Shown here: piece by piece, positions 14,601-21,908 of the stretch
Layout: each line of letters begins with the position of its first letter
Numbering within the stretch: the stretch's first letter is position 1
NCBI GenBank assembly: GCA_019135865.1
Contig: JAGVVD010000008.1
Span: 1 to 64,000, forward strand
DNA from: Elusimicrobiota bacterium
GTDB taxonomy: Bacteria; Elusimicrobiota; Elusimicrobia; Elusimicrobiales; UBA9959
Length of the DNA: 64,000 nt
Direction: 5' to 3'
Notes under the pieces: model-generated
Database searches by the model: none
The model's input: the letters and a program-made list of their open reading frames with translations, nothing else
What the model was told of the DNA's origin: nothing
Position numbers and translations under genes: made by a program

Positions 14601-17026
14601 GAGCAGGCGAAGTTCTGTCCGCCGCGTCCGTCCGCGTCCTCGTCTATCTGGCCGAAGTGCAGGTTCACCTCCGGGCCGCCCGCGCCCTGGCCCTGCAGCA
14701 CCATCTCGAGCGCCGTCTTCTGGGTGAAGTCCAGCCCGGTGGCCGAAAGAGGGTAGACGATGGAGACCTCGTTGGAGAGCGTGAAGTCGTAGGCGACCGA
14801 GAGCACCTGCTGCGTCCCGTCGGAAGTGGCCGAAGGGTTTATGTCGCGCGCCTTGACCTCCAGGGTGTTCCAGGCGACCGACGCCGGGTCCGCCGAAGTG
14901 TCGACCGAGCCGGGCGGGTTGGCCGCTATGAACCAGAAGTTCCTGTCCATGGAGGGCGCGTCCTCCTGCTTGACGCCCTCCATGTTGTCCACCAGCGCGT
15001 AGTCGTTGAGGTTGGGGTTCAGGCGCGACTGGGCTATCTCGCCGCCCAGGGTCATCCTCAGGCCGAGGAGGTTGAGGTTCTTGAGCTGCACGTCGCCCTC
15101 GTAGACGAACATGCTGCTGGTCAGGTCGGTCACGCTGGGCACGGACTTGGCCTTGATGCCGCCCTGGTAGAGGAGCGAACTGCCCAGCGAGAGCCTGGAG
15201 CCGAAGTCGTAGGACACGCGGCCGCCCACCAGCGAGAGATTGCCGGCCCCTCCGAAGGGCGAGACCTCGTAGCTGATCTCTATCGCGCTGTTCTGGCCTA
15301 TGCGGTCGGGATAGTAGAAGGTGATGAAGCCCGAGTCGTAGTCGATGAAGTATTCCTCGTTCTTGCGCAGCCTCTGTTTATCTACGGTCACGATCTCGGA
15401 ATTCACGACTATGGAGGGCTCCAGCAGGAAGGTCTTGAACCTGTAGGAATACTCCACGCGGAAGAGGCGCCGGGCGGCCGGGGCGGCCGAATAGATCTGC
15501 CGGTCGGGCGTACCGGCCGCCTCCGCCGGGTCCTGGAAAGGGTATTTGAGCTTGAAGACGCCCTGCTCGAAGTCCACTTCTATGTTGTCGGGGTATTTTA
15601 CCGGGTTGCCGTCGGTGCCCGGCGCGGAGACCTCGTTGCGGTTGAAGTCCTGCAGCTTGAGCGTGAAGCTGCCGCGGCCGTCGTCGCGCACCAGGTTGGT
15701 CTGGCCTATCGAATAATAGGTCTTTATCTCGCGGTTCCAGCCGGCCTGGGCGGCGAAATCGTCGTCGGTCAGCGAACCGGAGTTGATCGGGGCGTCGTTG
15801 CGGGTCTTGACCAGCTTGGGCCGCAGGGTGCCGCCGGTGTTGACCGTTATGGAAGAGGTGTTCTGCGAGAGCAGCGTGCCGTTCGAGTTGACGTAGTCTA
15901 TGATGACCACGTCCTGGACGTTCAGCGTCTGGCTGAAGGTCAGTATGCCCTTGGAGTAGTCCATCGTGTAGTCGATGCCGGGGCTGAGCCGCTGGAAACG
16001 GCCGGTGTAGGTCGTGGTCTGCAGCGCCAGGTCGTCGGCGGTTATCGAGGAGATCGTGATATTGTCGACGGCGGCCGCGCTCTGCCGGTCTATGTAGACG
16101 GACTCGGAACCGGGTTTGATGGGCAGCCGGCCCGCCGGGAGTCCCTCGGAGGAGGGGAAATAGGCGTAATCGCGGAAGGCCACGTCGTAGTAGCGCCGGC
16201 GCAGGTAGTTGACGTCCTGGACGTCCACGGTCTGGAACTGCGTGTTGCCGGTGTACTGCTTTACCTTGGTCTGGCCCTTGGTGCGCGAGCCGATGAAGGT
16301 CAGCGCGAAGCCCTTGGCGCGCAGGTCGGCCCTGATGCCGAAGAGCTGCTTGTTGTAGGAAACGAACTCGGTCGAGGGCAGCGAAAGGTCGATGTCGCCG
16401 AACGAGACGTTCTGCACGACCTCGTTGGGATCGCCCTGGTAGACGACGGAGATGTCCTGCCTGTCCTCCTTGGTGTCGTCGTAGTCCACGTTGACGGTTA
16501 TCTTCTGCCCGACCTTGCCCTGCATGCGCACCTGCAGCTGCTGGCTTATCTCGAAAAGGCTCAGCGAGCGCGGCCGTATGACGGTGGTCTGCTCCTTCAT
16601 GTAGCGTTTGCCGCTGTAGTTGAAGCCGATGACCTTGCGGCCCGTCAGGGAGAGCGTGGTGCCCGATTCCCTGAACTCCAGTTCCGGCGGGGGGGACAGC
16701 GGGGTGTCGGTGGAGACGGCCACGCGGGCCAGCGGCGGCGTTTCCTCCCGCTGGAAGCGGCCGGTCTCGATGTCGCCGCGGACCTTGTTCCACCTCTCCT
16801 GGGAATAGTCCGAGACCGGCAGGCGGTCCAGCAGCTGGTCCAGCCCGCCCTCCCCGCTCTCCGGCCCGGCCTCCTCCTCGGTCTCCGGCGGGAACAAGGA
16901 GGAGGGGTCCTCCCTGTCGAACAGCAGGAACCTGCCGGACGGCGGCGGAGGGGGAGCGGAATAGTGCTCCTCCGCCCGCGACGGGGCGGCCGAAAGAAGA
17001 AGTATGAGCGGCAGGACTTTTTTCAC
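11642..17026 (-). CDS. SprA/Sov-like giant outer-membrane protein (T9SS translocon-type)
   Basis: At 1794 residues this is the largest gene here. It starts with a signal peptide (VKKVLPLILLLSAAPSRA, GTG start). The region around residues 160-260 matches the SprA_N type repeat: VNVDYDDTK, then QGDPNEVVQNVSFGDIDLSLP, then QLFGIRADL and KGQTKVK. The rest is rich in alternating beta-strands and ends in an aromatic LTFQF, as outer-membrane barrels do. SprA forms the translocon of the type IX secretion system. Middle segments DLNCDGQLSSTED and DLNRNGRLDPQDF look like EF-hand or dockerin-type calcium loops. No other T9SS gene is in the window, so a secretion role is inference. Confidence 0.82.
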   Translation of the reverse strand: MKKVLPLILLLSAAPSRAEEHYSAPPPPPSGRFLLFDREDPSSLFPPETEEEAGPESGEGGLDQLLDRLPVSDYSQERWNKVRGDIETGRFQREETPPLARVAVSTDTPLSPPPELEFRESGTTLSLTGRKVIGFNYSGKRYMKEQTTVIRPRSLSLFEISQQLQVRMQGKVGQKITVNVDYDDTKEDRQDISVVYQGDPNEVVQNVSFGDIDLSLPSTEFVSYNKQLFGIRADLRAKGFALTFIGSRTKGQTKVKQYTGNTQFQTVDVQDVNYLRRRYYDVAFRDYAYFPSSEGLPAGRLPIKPGSESVYIDRQSAAAVDNITISSITADDLALQTTTYTGRFQRLSPGIDYTMDYSKGILTFSQTLNVQDVVIIDYVNSNGTLLSQNTSSITVNTGGTLRPKLVKTRNDAPINSGSLTDDDFAAQAGWNREIKTYYSIGQTNLVRDDGRGSFTLKLQDFNRNEVSAPGTDGNPVKYPDNIEVDFEQGVFKLKYPFQDPAEAAGTPDRQIYSAAPAARRLFRVEYSYRFKTFLLEPSIVVNSEIVTVDKQRLRKNEEYFIDYDSGFITFYYPDRIGQNSAIEISYEVSPFGGAGNLSLVGGRVSYDFGSRLSLGSSLLYQGGIKAKSVPSVTDLTSSMFVYEGDVQLKNLNLLGLRMTLGGEIAQSRLNPNLNDYALVDNMEGVKQEDAPSMDRNFWFIAANPPGSVDTSADPASVAWNTLEVKARDINPSATSDGTQQVLSVAYDFTLSNEVSIVYPLSATGLDFTQKTALEMVLQGQGAGGPEVNLHFGQIDEDADGRGGQNFACSSGLALFGAPRSEDLNCDGQLSSTEDIGWEYAPAGKGSTRYGANNGRIDSADLNRNGRLDPQDFSGGSFGYVTGTKFTDTTDSAQKNAVDSTEWRTWNMPLFIASTETYKWNAVKQLRLTLRKAAGGSNSGTVRFARIAAVGNTWTVQQSTATGTLQLLGVNNIDNPTYVPIYSVGGPPSQVYNSLYGSVSEQRERTNSSNVSEQALSVSYNSVVSTSTVYAYRKFPQALDISQHEEFRFLLYDNATPNASFYLKIGDENSYFKASVAPAASAGWRLITLRQEDVNGDKIPDVWTNASPYAVEISSRGNPSLQQVSGILIGAETAAGQQSGTFYLNEIHLAKPLMRIGEARKAEASFEIPGWMSFGGKHRETDRNFQTPVSVISNQDNEQQTAYLNFNRLSFFPLAFTGARQVTVTPNTYVTGGSSLVTSLQQGRVKKLDGTAAGNLSLGGLPRISLNYAGNRTEYDLLKRDDSRDVYSGALTYSPPLQFFLLPRTLSLTYSLTSSRVDYRTEELASLDGLYRTEERVDAYGARLNFVPWRGSTFNPSYNLQETREKKDELFSGNSYDYPKARQQTVDFNSNFLLARWFNPAVNYSVTTMENNNIVVTTVTVVTSSAVYSPGEIKTVNRTAQGGVSLNFSVNDLAPRNRLLRSLVVSSNFQIQDGDSWQNVERDYDTANKLWVRESLRPRNALALRSSLTTRDTFTSNQRWQPLEGYALKGRLAPLSTISITNNFSSTFQRSDVTGTRSRVSNRTFPDAIISISKLEVLAGAQSWARNATMNVKYSNNTNETRTISLDLTRTYGTDLRFRLLEKVDAALSYNHRFTERKDLRRGQVTQSAEHHDATVQGTFDYRKFRFTPKVDYSLDYGKTALGVVNQDLTVLTPSLLIKTDFQAPKGLRLPFMKQAVVFSNRIVWTTTLSYAIRKSPVVVAENNRLFSMNTTADYEAAKNLRLAFNASVQRLWHKYLHQEDYLSYTAGSTLTFQF

Positions 17027-17082
17027 GTGGCGACGAGCGAAAGCGCGCGGCGGCTCGCTGCCCGCCGTACGGTCATCGTAGT

Positions 17083-17103
17083 ATTATAATCAAAATATAT
17101 AAT
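17083..17103. promoter_or_regulatory. Shared divergent promoter of the SprA-like and lptF-like genes
   Basis: ATTATAAT at 17083-17090 reads as a -10 box TATAAT on both strands (minus 17083-17088, plus 17085-17090). A second plus-strand TATAAT lies at 17098-17103, three nt before the ATG at 17107. The SprA-like GTG starts 56 nt away on the other side. No ribosome-binding site is evident before 17107. Confidence 0.5.
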
Positions 17104-17106
17104 AGA

Positions 17107-18228
17107 ATGGAAACGATGAGGATAACTGTCGCGCAGCGCTATGTGCTGAAGGTCTTCGGCGGCTTTTTCCTGCTTTCGGTCTTCATCTTCTCCGCGCTCA
17201 TCGTAATGGTCAACTTCCTCCAGATCCTGCACGAGGGGGTCCTGCACGGCTTTTCCTTCCCGCTCATGTCGCGGACGCTCCTCTTCCTGCTGCCCAGCGT
17301 CATGACCCTCGTGCTGCCGATCGCTTTCCTCATGGCGCTGCTCCTGGGCCTGGGCCAGCTTTCCCGCGACGGCGAGATCATGGCGCTGCGCGCGTCGGGC
17401 TTCTCCTTCGGGCGCGTCCTGGCGCCGCTGCTCCTGGCCGCGGCGGGCGCCGCGGCGCTCACCGCGGCGCTCGGGAACTGGGCCGGCCCGGTCAGCCTCA
17501 AGCGTTCCAACGACCATGTCGAGGCGATGGTCTCCCGCATAACGCATATCGAGCTCAAGCCGCGGACTTTCCGCAGGATAGCCGACTGGACCTTCTACGC
17601 GGACGAGGCCGACGCCGTGACGGGACGGCTCGGGGGCGTGAAACTGACGCGGCGGGTGCAGCGCCCGGGGTCCCAGCCGCGGCTGATGCGCATCAGCGCC
17701 TCGCGGGGCCGTTACGGCGTGGAACCCTCCCTCGGCATAAAGATAGAGCTGGCCGACGGCACGCTCAGCCAGTCCTCCTTCGGCGGACGGGCGCGTCTCA
17801 TGCACGGCGGTTTCACTTCCTACAGGACGCTGCTGCCCTTCTTTTCCGGCGGGGACGGAACGCGGCCCCTGCACGCCAGGGAAATGACCACGCCCGCGCT
17901 GCTCGCCAGGCTGGCCGAAGGGGTGGAGGACGGCCGCCTGGCCCTCCGTTACCGGATGGAGATAGTCAGCCGGCTTTCCGTGACCCTGGCGCCGCTGGTC
18001 TTTTTCCTGCTCGGCGCCCCGCTGGGGCTGGTGCTGGACTCGAAGGCCAGGTCCTCCGGCTTCGCCGCCAGCCTGCTGGTCATATTCCTCTATTACGGGC
18101 TTACCGTGGCCGGCATGGCGCTCAGCCGCAAGCAGCCCGGTCTTTTTCCCTGGGTCATGTTCGCGCCGACGGCGGCCGGCGCCCTGGCGGGGGCCTGGCT
18201 CTGGCGCAGGAAACTGAGTTTCAGATGA
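17107..18228 (+). CDS. lptF: LptF/LptG-family permease (YjgP/YjgQ), first of a pair
   Basis: A 373-residue inner-membrane protein with the LptF/G fold. A first helix (residues about 17-40) is followed by two helices near 55-115 with the cytoplasmic SRDGEIMALRASGFS coupling segment, then a periplasmic beta-jellyroll (about 140-265) and three C-terminal helices. With LptB and its partner, such proteins extract lipopolysaccharide and pass it to the Lpt bridge. It overlaps the following paralogue by 4 nt (ATGA). Which of the two is LptF and which LptG is assigned by order only. ATG 17116 is an alternative start. Confidence 0.85.
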   Translation: METMRITVAQRYVLKVFGGFFLLSVFIFSALIVMVNFLQILHEGVLHGFSFPLMSRTLLFLLPSVMTLVLPIAFLMALLLGLGQLSRDGEIMALRASGFSFGRVLAPLLLAAAGAAALTAALGNWAGPVSLKRSNDHVEAMVSRITHIELKPRTFRRIADWTFYADEADAVTGRLGGVKLTRRVQRPGSQPRLMRISASRGRYGVEPSLGIKIELADGTLSQSSFGGRARLMHGGFTSYRTLLPFFSGGDGTRPLHAREMTTPALLARLAEGVEDGRLALRYRMEIVSRLSVTLAPLVFFLLGAPLGLVLDSKARSSGFAASLLVIFLYYGLTVAGMALSRKQPGLFPWVMFAPTAAGALAGAWLWRRKLSFR

Positions 18229-19310
18229 GAAAGACCTTCTTCAGGTACGTCTCCTCTCTTTACTGGGGCCCTTTCGTTTTCGGCCTGGGGGTCTTCCTGG
18301 CCCTCATCCTTTTCGGGACCGCGTTCGACAAACTGGCCGTTTTCACCGGGAAGGACGCCGGCGCCGGGCTTTTCCTTTCCTATATAGGACTGCAGACGCC
18401 TTATTTCGCCGTCAGGGTGATGCCGATGGCGACGCTGCTGGCCTCGCTTTTCGCCCTGGGCGGGCTCATGGCGCGGGGCGAATGGAAGGCGGGCCTGGCC
18501 GGCGGCTACCGCCCGGCCCAGATGCTGGCGCCGCTGCTCGCCTGCGCCCTGGGCGTCTCCGTCCTGCACCTGGCGGCTCAGGAACTGCTGATGCCCCCGG
18601 CCTTTATGAGGTCCCAGGAACTTTATTACGAGGACCTGCGGGGTTACGACGACTGGCGCCGCCTGGTCCGGGAGGACGTCTCCTTCTCGGTGGGGGGAGG
18701 GGTGTTCCTCACGGCGAGGCTGTTCGACGGGGCGGCGGGCCGGATGGAGAAGGTGTCGGCCGATATCTACGCCGCCGGGGAACTTTCGGGGGACATCTCG
18801 GCGGAGAGCGCCGTCTGGGACCCGGAACTCGGGCGCTGGGTGTTCCACGGCGCGCTGATGACCGAGTATCTGCCTTCCGGACCGGCGGTTTCCCGCCGTG
18901 AAACGCATATTTCCGGCATAACGCTCGCGCCCGGGAACATGGTGATGGACAAACTGGTCCCGGAGGGGACCTCGATGCGCGGCCTTTTCCTGCGCATAAG
19001 ACGGCTCCGTCTCATCGGCGCCCCGTCGGCGGAGGAGGAGACCGTCCTCTTGGGCAAGCTTGCCGCGCCGCTGGCCAACCCGGTCATGGCGCTGCTCGGC
19101 GCCGCGGTGGTCCTGCTGCTGGGCAGCCAGGGCAGACTTTTCAATCTCGGCCTCGCGATAGGGTCCGGTTTCCTGCTCTGGGCCGCGATGATGTTCGGCC
19201 AGTCCGCCGGCCAGGTGGAGATACTGGGCCCGTTCACGGCCGCCTTCGGTCCGCTGCTGTTCTTCCTGGCGCTCGGTCTGTGGGGACTGCGCCGGGCGCG
19301 GGCCCTTTGA
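18225..19310 (+). CDS. lptG: LptF/LptG-family permease, second of a pair
   Basis: A 361-residue paralogue of the preceding gene with the same architecture: an N-terminal helix, two helices near residues 50-110 with the cytoplasmic GLMARGEWKAGLAGGYRP segment, a periplasmic beta-domain (about 130-255, with VSADIYAAGELSGDISAESAVWD-type strands) and three C-terminal helices. The two together should form the LptFG heterodimer of the lipopolysaccharide exporter. Translation is coupled to the upstream gene by an ATGA overlap. LptB, LptC and LptA are not in the window. It ends 1 nt before the convergent transketolase stop. Confidence 0.82.
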   Translation: MRKTFFRYVSSLYWGPFVFGLGVFLALILFGTAFDKLAVFTGKDAGAGLFLSYIGLQTPYFAVRVMPMATLLASLFALGGLMARGEWKAGLAGGYRPAQMLAPLLACALGVSVLHLAAQELLMPPAFMRSQELYYEDLRGYDDWRRLVREDVSFSVGGGVFLTARLFDGAAGRMEKVSADIYAAGELSGDISAESAVWDPELGRWVFHGALMTEYLPSGPAVSRRETHISGITLAPGNMVMDKLVPEGTSMRGLFLRIRRLRLIGAPSAEEETVLLGKLAAPLANPVMALLGAAVVLLLGSQGRLFNLGLAIGSGFLLWAAMMFGQSAGQVEILGPFTAAFGPLLFFLALGLWGLRRARAL

Positions 19311-19311
19311 T

Positions 19312-21291
19312 TCAGCCCCTCGTCCTTCCCTTCGCCAGCGCGGCCGCCTCCTCGGCGACCCGCTGCGCCGTCAGCCCGACGGCGGCGTAGACCTGCCCGG
19401 CCGGGGCCGACTTTCCGAAGGTCTCCACTCCCAGCGCGGAGGTTTCGGTGCCCGCCAGGTCCTTCCAGCCCGCCGTCCTGCCGGCCTCCACGGCCAGCTT
19501 GGGCGTGCCGGGCGAGAGGACCTTCTCGCGGTAGGCCGGCGGCTGCTCCCTGAAAAGTTCGAACGAAGGCATCGAGACCACGCGCGCCGCCAGCCCCTTC
19601 TTGTCCAGCAGGTCCGCCGCCTCCAGCGCCAGCGCCACCTCGGAGCCGGTGGCGATCAGCTCCACGTCGGGGGTCTCCACGGCCTCCTTGAGGATGTAGC
19701 CGCCGCGCTTCACTCCCTCGGCCGCTTTCGCCCTGAACTGCGTCAGCAGCGGCAGTTTCTGGCGGGAAAGGGCCAGGCAGGCCGGGCGGCGGGTCCTGAC
19801 GGCCGCCTCCCAGGCGTAGAGGGTTTCCCACGCGTCGGCCGGCCGCAGCACCAGCAGGCCCGGTATCAGGCGCAGGCTCATCAGATGCTCGACGGGCTGA
19901 TGTGTGGGGCCGTCCTCGCCGACGCCGATGCCGTCGTGCGTGAAGACGAACACCGCCGGCGCGTTCATCAGCGCCGCCAGACGCAGGGCCGGGCGCATGT
20001 AATCGGAGAAGACCAGGAAGGTCGCGCCGAACGGGATCAGCCCGCCGTGCAGGGCCAGGCCGTTGAGGACGGAGCCCATGGCGTGCTCGCGTATGCCGAA
20101 ATGCAGCGTGCGTCCCGGCTCTTTCGTGAAATCCGTCTTGGTCGACGGGCCGAGGTCGGCCGAGCCGCCGGTAAGTCCGGGCAGCCTGTCGGCCATGAGG
20201 TTGATGACCCTGCCGGAAGCCTCGCGCGTGGCGGCGGGCTTGTCGAAGAAGTTCTCGGGGACCTTGAAGAGGTCCTCGGGTATCTCGCCGCCCAGCATGG
20301 CCTTGGCCAGGGCGGCCTTGTCGGGATGGGCCTCGCTGTACTTCTTCCAGAGCTTGAGCCATTTCTTCCTGCCGCGCTCGCCGGCCGCGGCGGTCTCCGC
20401 GAAGCGCGCGCGCGCCTCTTCCGGCATGCAGAAGGGCTCGTCGGGGGGACAGCCGAGGGTCCGCTTGGTGGCGGCTATCTCTTCGGGCTTGAGGGGCTCG
20501 CCGTGCACGCTGCTCCTGCCCTGCTTGGGACTGCCGAAGCCGATCTGCGTGCGCGCGATTATCAGCGACGGCTTCTCCGTTTCGCGCCTGGCCTTGCGTA
20601 TGGCCGAGTCGAGCTCCGCGAGGCTGTTGCCGTCCTCCACCTCTATGACCTGCCAGTCCTGCGCCTGGAACCTTTTCTTCACGTCCTCGGTGAAGGCCAG
20701 GGCGGTGGAGCCTTCTATCGTGATGCCGTTGGAGTCGTAGAGGCAGATGAGCTTGCCCAGCTTCATCGTGCCGGCCAGCGAGGCCGCCTCGTAGCTGAGG
20801 CCTTCCATCAGGTCGCCGTCGCCGGCGAGCACGTAGGTGTGATGGTCCACCGGGGCGAACTCCGGCGTGTTGAGCTTCTCCGCCAGCAGCTTCTCGGCCA
20901 GGGCCATGCCGACGGCGTTGGCGAAGCCCTGCCCCAGCGGCCCGGTCGTCGTCTCTACGCCGGGGGTGTGGCCGTACTCGGGATGGCCCGGCGTGCGGCT
21001 GCCCAGCTGGCGGAAGTTCCTGAGCTCCTCCATCTCAAGGCCGAAGCCGTAGACGTGCAGCATGGAGTAGAGCAGGGAGGAGCCGTGCCCGGCGGAGAGA
21101 ACGAAGCGGTCCCTGTCGGCCCAGAGCGGATCGGCGGGGGAGAACCTGAGGTGGCCGGCCCAGACGGCGTAGGCCAGCGGCGCCGCGCCCAGCGGCAGTC
21201 CGGGATGGCCGGAGTCGGCCCTGCCGACCATGTCGATGGAGAGCGTCCTTAGCGTGTTCACGCAGAGTTCGTCGGTGTTGTCGAATTTCAT
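19312..21291 (-). CDS. tkt: Transketolase
   Basis: A 659-residue thiamine diphosphate enzyme of the pentose phosphate pathway that moves two-carbon ketol units between sugar phosphates. The N-terminal domain has the substrate His in DSGHPGLPLG, the GHGSSLLYSMLH block and the ThDP/metal motif GDGDLMEGLSYEAASLAG through SNGITIEG. The pyrimidine domain has FGIREHAMGSVLNG with the catalytic Glu, and THDGIGVGEDGPTHQPVEHL. The C-terminal domain carries IATGSEVALALEA. The length is that of the full single-chain enzyme. The start codon overlaps the stop of the NUDIX gene (ATGA), so the two are translationally coupled. Confidence 0.95.
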   Translation of the reverse strand: MKFDNTDELCVNTLRTLSIDMVGRADSGHPGLPLGAAPLAYAVWAGHLRFSPADPLWADRDRFVLSAGHGSSLLYSMLHVYGFGLEMEELRNFRQLGSRTPGHPEYGHTPGVETTTGPLGQGFANAVGMALAEKLLAEKLNTPEFAPVDHHTYVLAGDGDLMEGLSYEAASLAGTMKLGKLICLYDSNGITIEGSTALAFTEDVKKRFQAQDWQVIEVEDGNSLAELDSAIRKARRETEKPSLIIARTQIGFGSPKQGRSSVHGEPLKPEEIAATKRTLGCPPDEPFCMPEEARARFAETAAAGERGRKKWLKLWKKYSEAHPDKAALAKAMLGGEIPEDLFKVPENFFDKPAATREASGRVINLMADRLPGLTGGSADLGPSTKTDFTKEPGRTLHFGIREHAMGSVLNGLALHGGLIPFGATFLVFSDYMRPALRLAALMNAPAVFVFTHDGIGVGEDGPTHQPVEHLMSLRLIPGLLVLRPADAWETLYAWEAAVRTRRPACLALSRQKLPLLTQFRAKAAEGVKRGGYILKEAVETPDVELIATGSEVALALEAADLLDKKGLAARVVSMPSFELFREQPPAYREKVLSPGTPKLAVEAGRTAGWKDLAGTETSALGVETFGKSAPAGQVYAAVGLTAQRVAEEAAALAKGRTRG

Positions 21292-21875
21292 CTGTTTTCA
21301 AGCTCCTTTATCTTCCACGCCTGCAGCGCCAGCAGGGTCTTGGCGTCCTTGATGCGGCCGCTCCGTACCAGCGCCCAGGCTTCCCTGAAACCGAGTATCA
21401 CGGTCTCCACGAACTCGTCCTCGTCCGGGCAGGGGACGCCTTTCCTGAGGCCCCGGGCCAGGTAGATATGGAGTATTTCCGTCGAGAAGGCCGTGCTGGG
21501 CCAGAAAGACAGCAGCCGCGTGAGGCGGCGGGCGGTGCAGCCGGTCTCCTCCCTGAGCTCCGCGCGGGCGCGGGCGGCGGGATCGTCCCCGGGCCCGTTC
21601 AGTTTCCCGGCCGGGATCTCCAGCGTGTCCCGTCCCACCGGGTAGCGGTGCTGGCGGACGAAGACGATGCGGCCGTCGTCCAGGACCGGGAGGACGGCCA
21701 CCGCCCCGGCGTGCTCCATGTAGCCGCGCACGGCCTTCCTGCCGTCGGGCAGGCGCACCTCGTCCACGCGGAAGGAGACCGCTTTGCCGGGGAGGCGGCC
21801 GAGGGTCCGGATACGGGTCTCGCGCAGTTCCGCGGTCTTTCTCCGCGCGGCCCCTGGTATGGTTTTGGCGGTCAC
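21288..21875 (-). CDS. NUDIX hydrolase, ADP-ribose pyrophosphatase-like
   Basis: A 195-residue protein with the NUDIX box in the form GPGDDPAARARAELREETGC (about residues 105-125), preceded by RQHRYPVGRDTLEIPAGKLN. That arrangement is typical of ADP-ribose or nucleoside-diphosphate-sugar pyrophosphatases. The metal-binding REETG is intact. The first Glu of the canonical box is replaced by Asp. The start is GTG at 21875, 8 nt from a -10 box shared with dnaE on the other strand. It is the first gene of an operon with transketolase and may supply ribose 5-phosphate to it, which is inference. Confidence 0.85.
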   Translation of the reverse strand: MTAKTIPGAARRKTAELRETRIRTLGRLPGKAVSFRVDEVRLPDGRKAVRGYMEHAGAVAVLPVLDDGRIVFVRQHRYPVGRDTLEIPAGKLNGPGDDPAARARAELREETGCTARRLTRLLSFWPSTAFSTEILHIYLARGLRKGVPCPDEDEFVETVILGFREAWALVRSGRIKDAKTLLALQAWKIKELENR

Positions 21876-21883
21876 GTATATAA

Positions 21884-21893
21884 ATTATATAAT
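21884..21893. promoter_or_regulatory. Palindromic -10 element shared by the NUDIX/tkt operon and dnaE
   Basis: ATTATATAAT is a perfect palindrome. It contains TATAAT on the minus strand (21884-21889, 8 nt from the GTG at 21875) and on the plus strand (21888-21893, 15 nt from the dnaE ATG at 21909). RNA polymerase can bind in only one direction at a time, so the two units are likely coupled. Neither start has a clear ribosome-binding site. Confidence 0.55.
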
Positions 21894-21908
21894 TATCGCC
21901 GTCCCAAC

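Noticed and set aside
11696-17089. Two long open frames antisense to the SprA-like gene
   Set aside because: They are compositional shadows, rich in Gly, Arg and Val without any motif, while the minus-strand frame has a signal peptide and SprA-type repeats.
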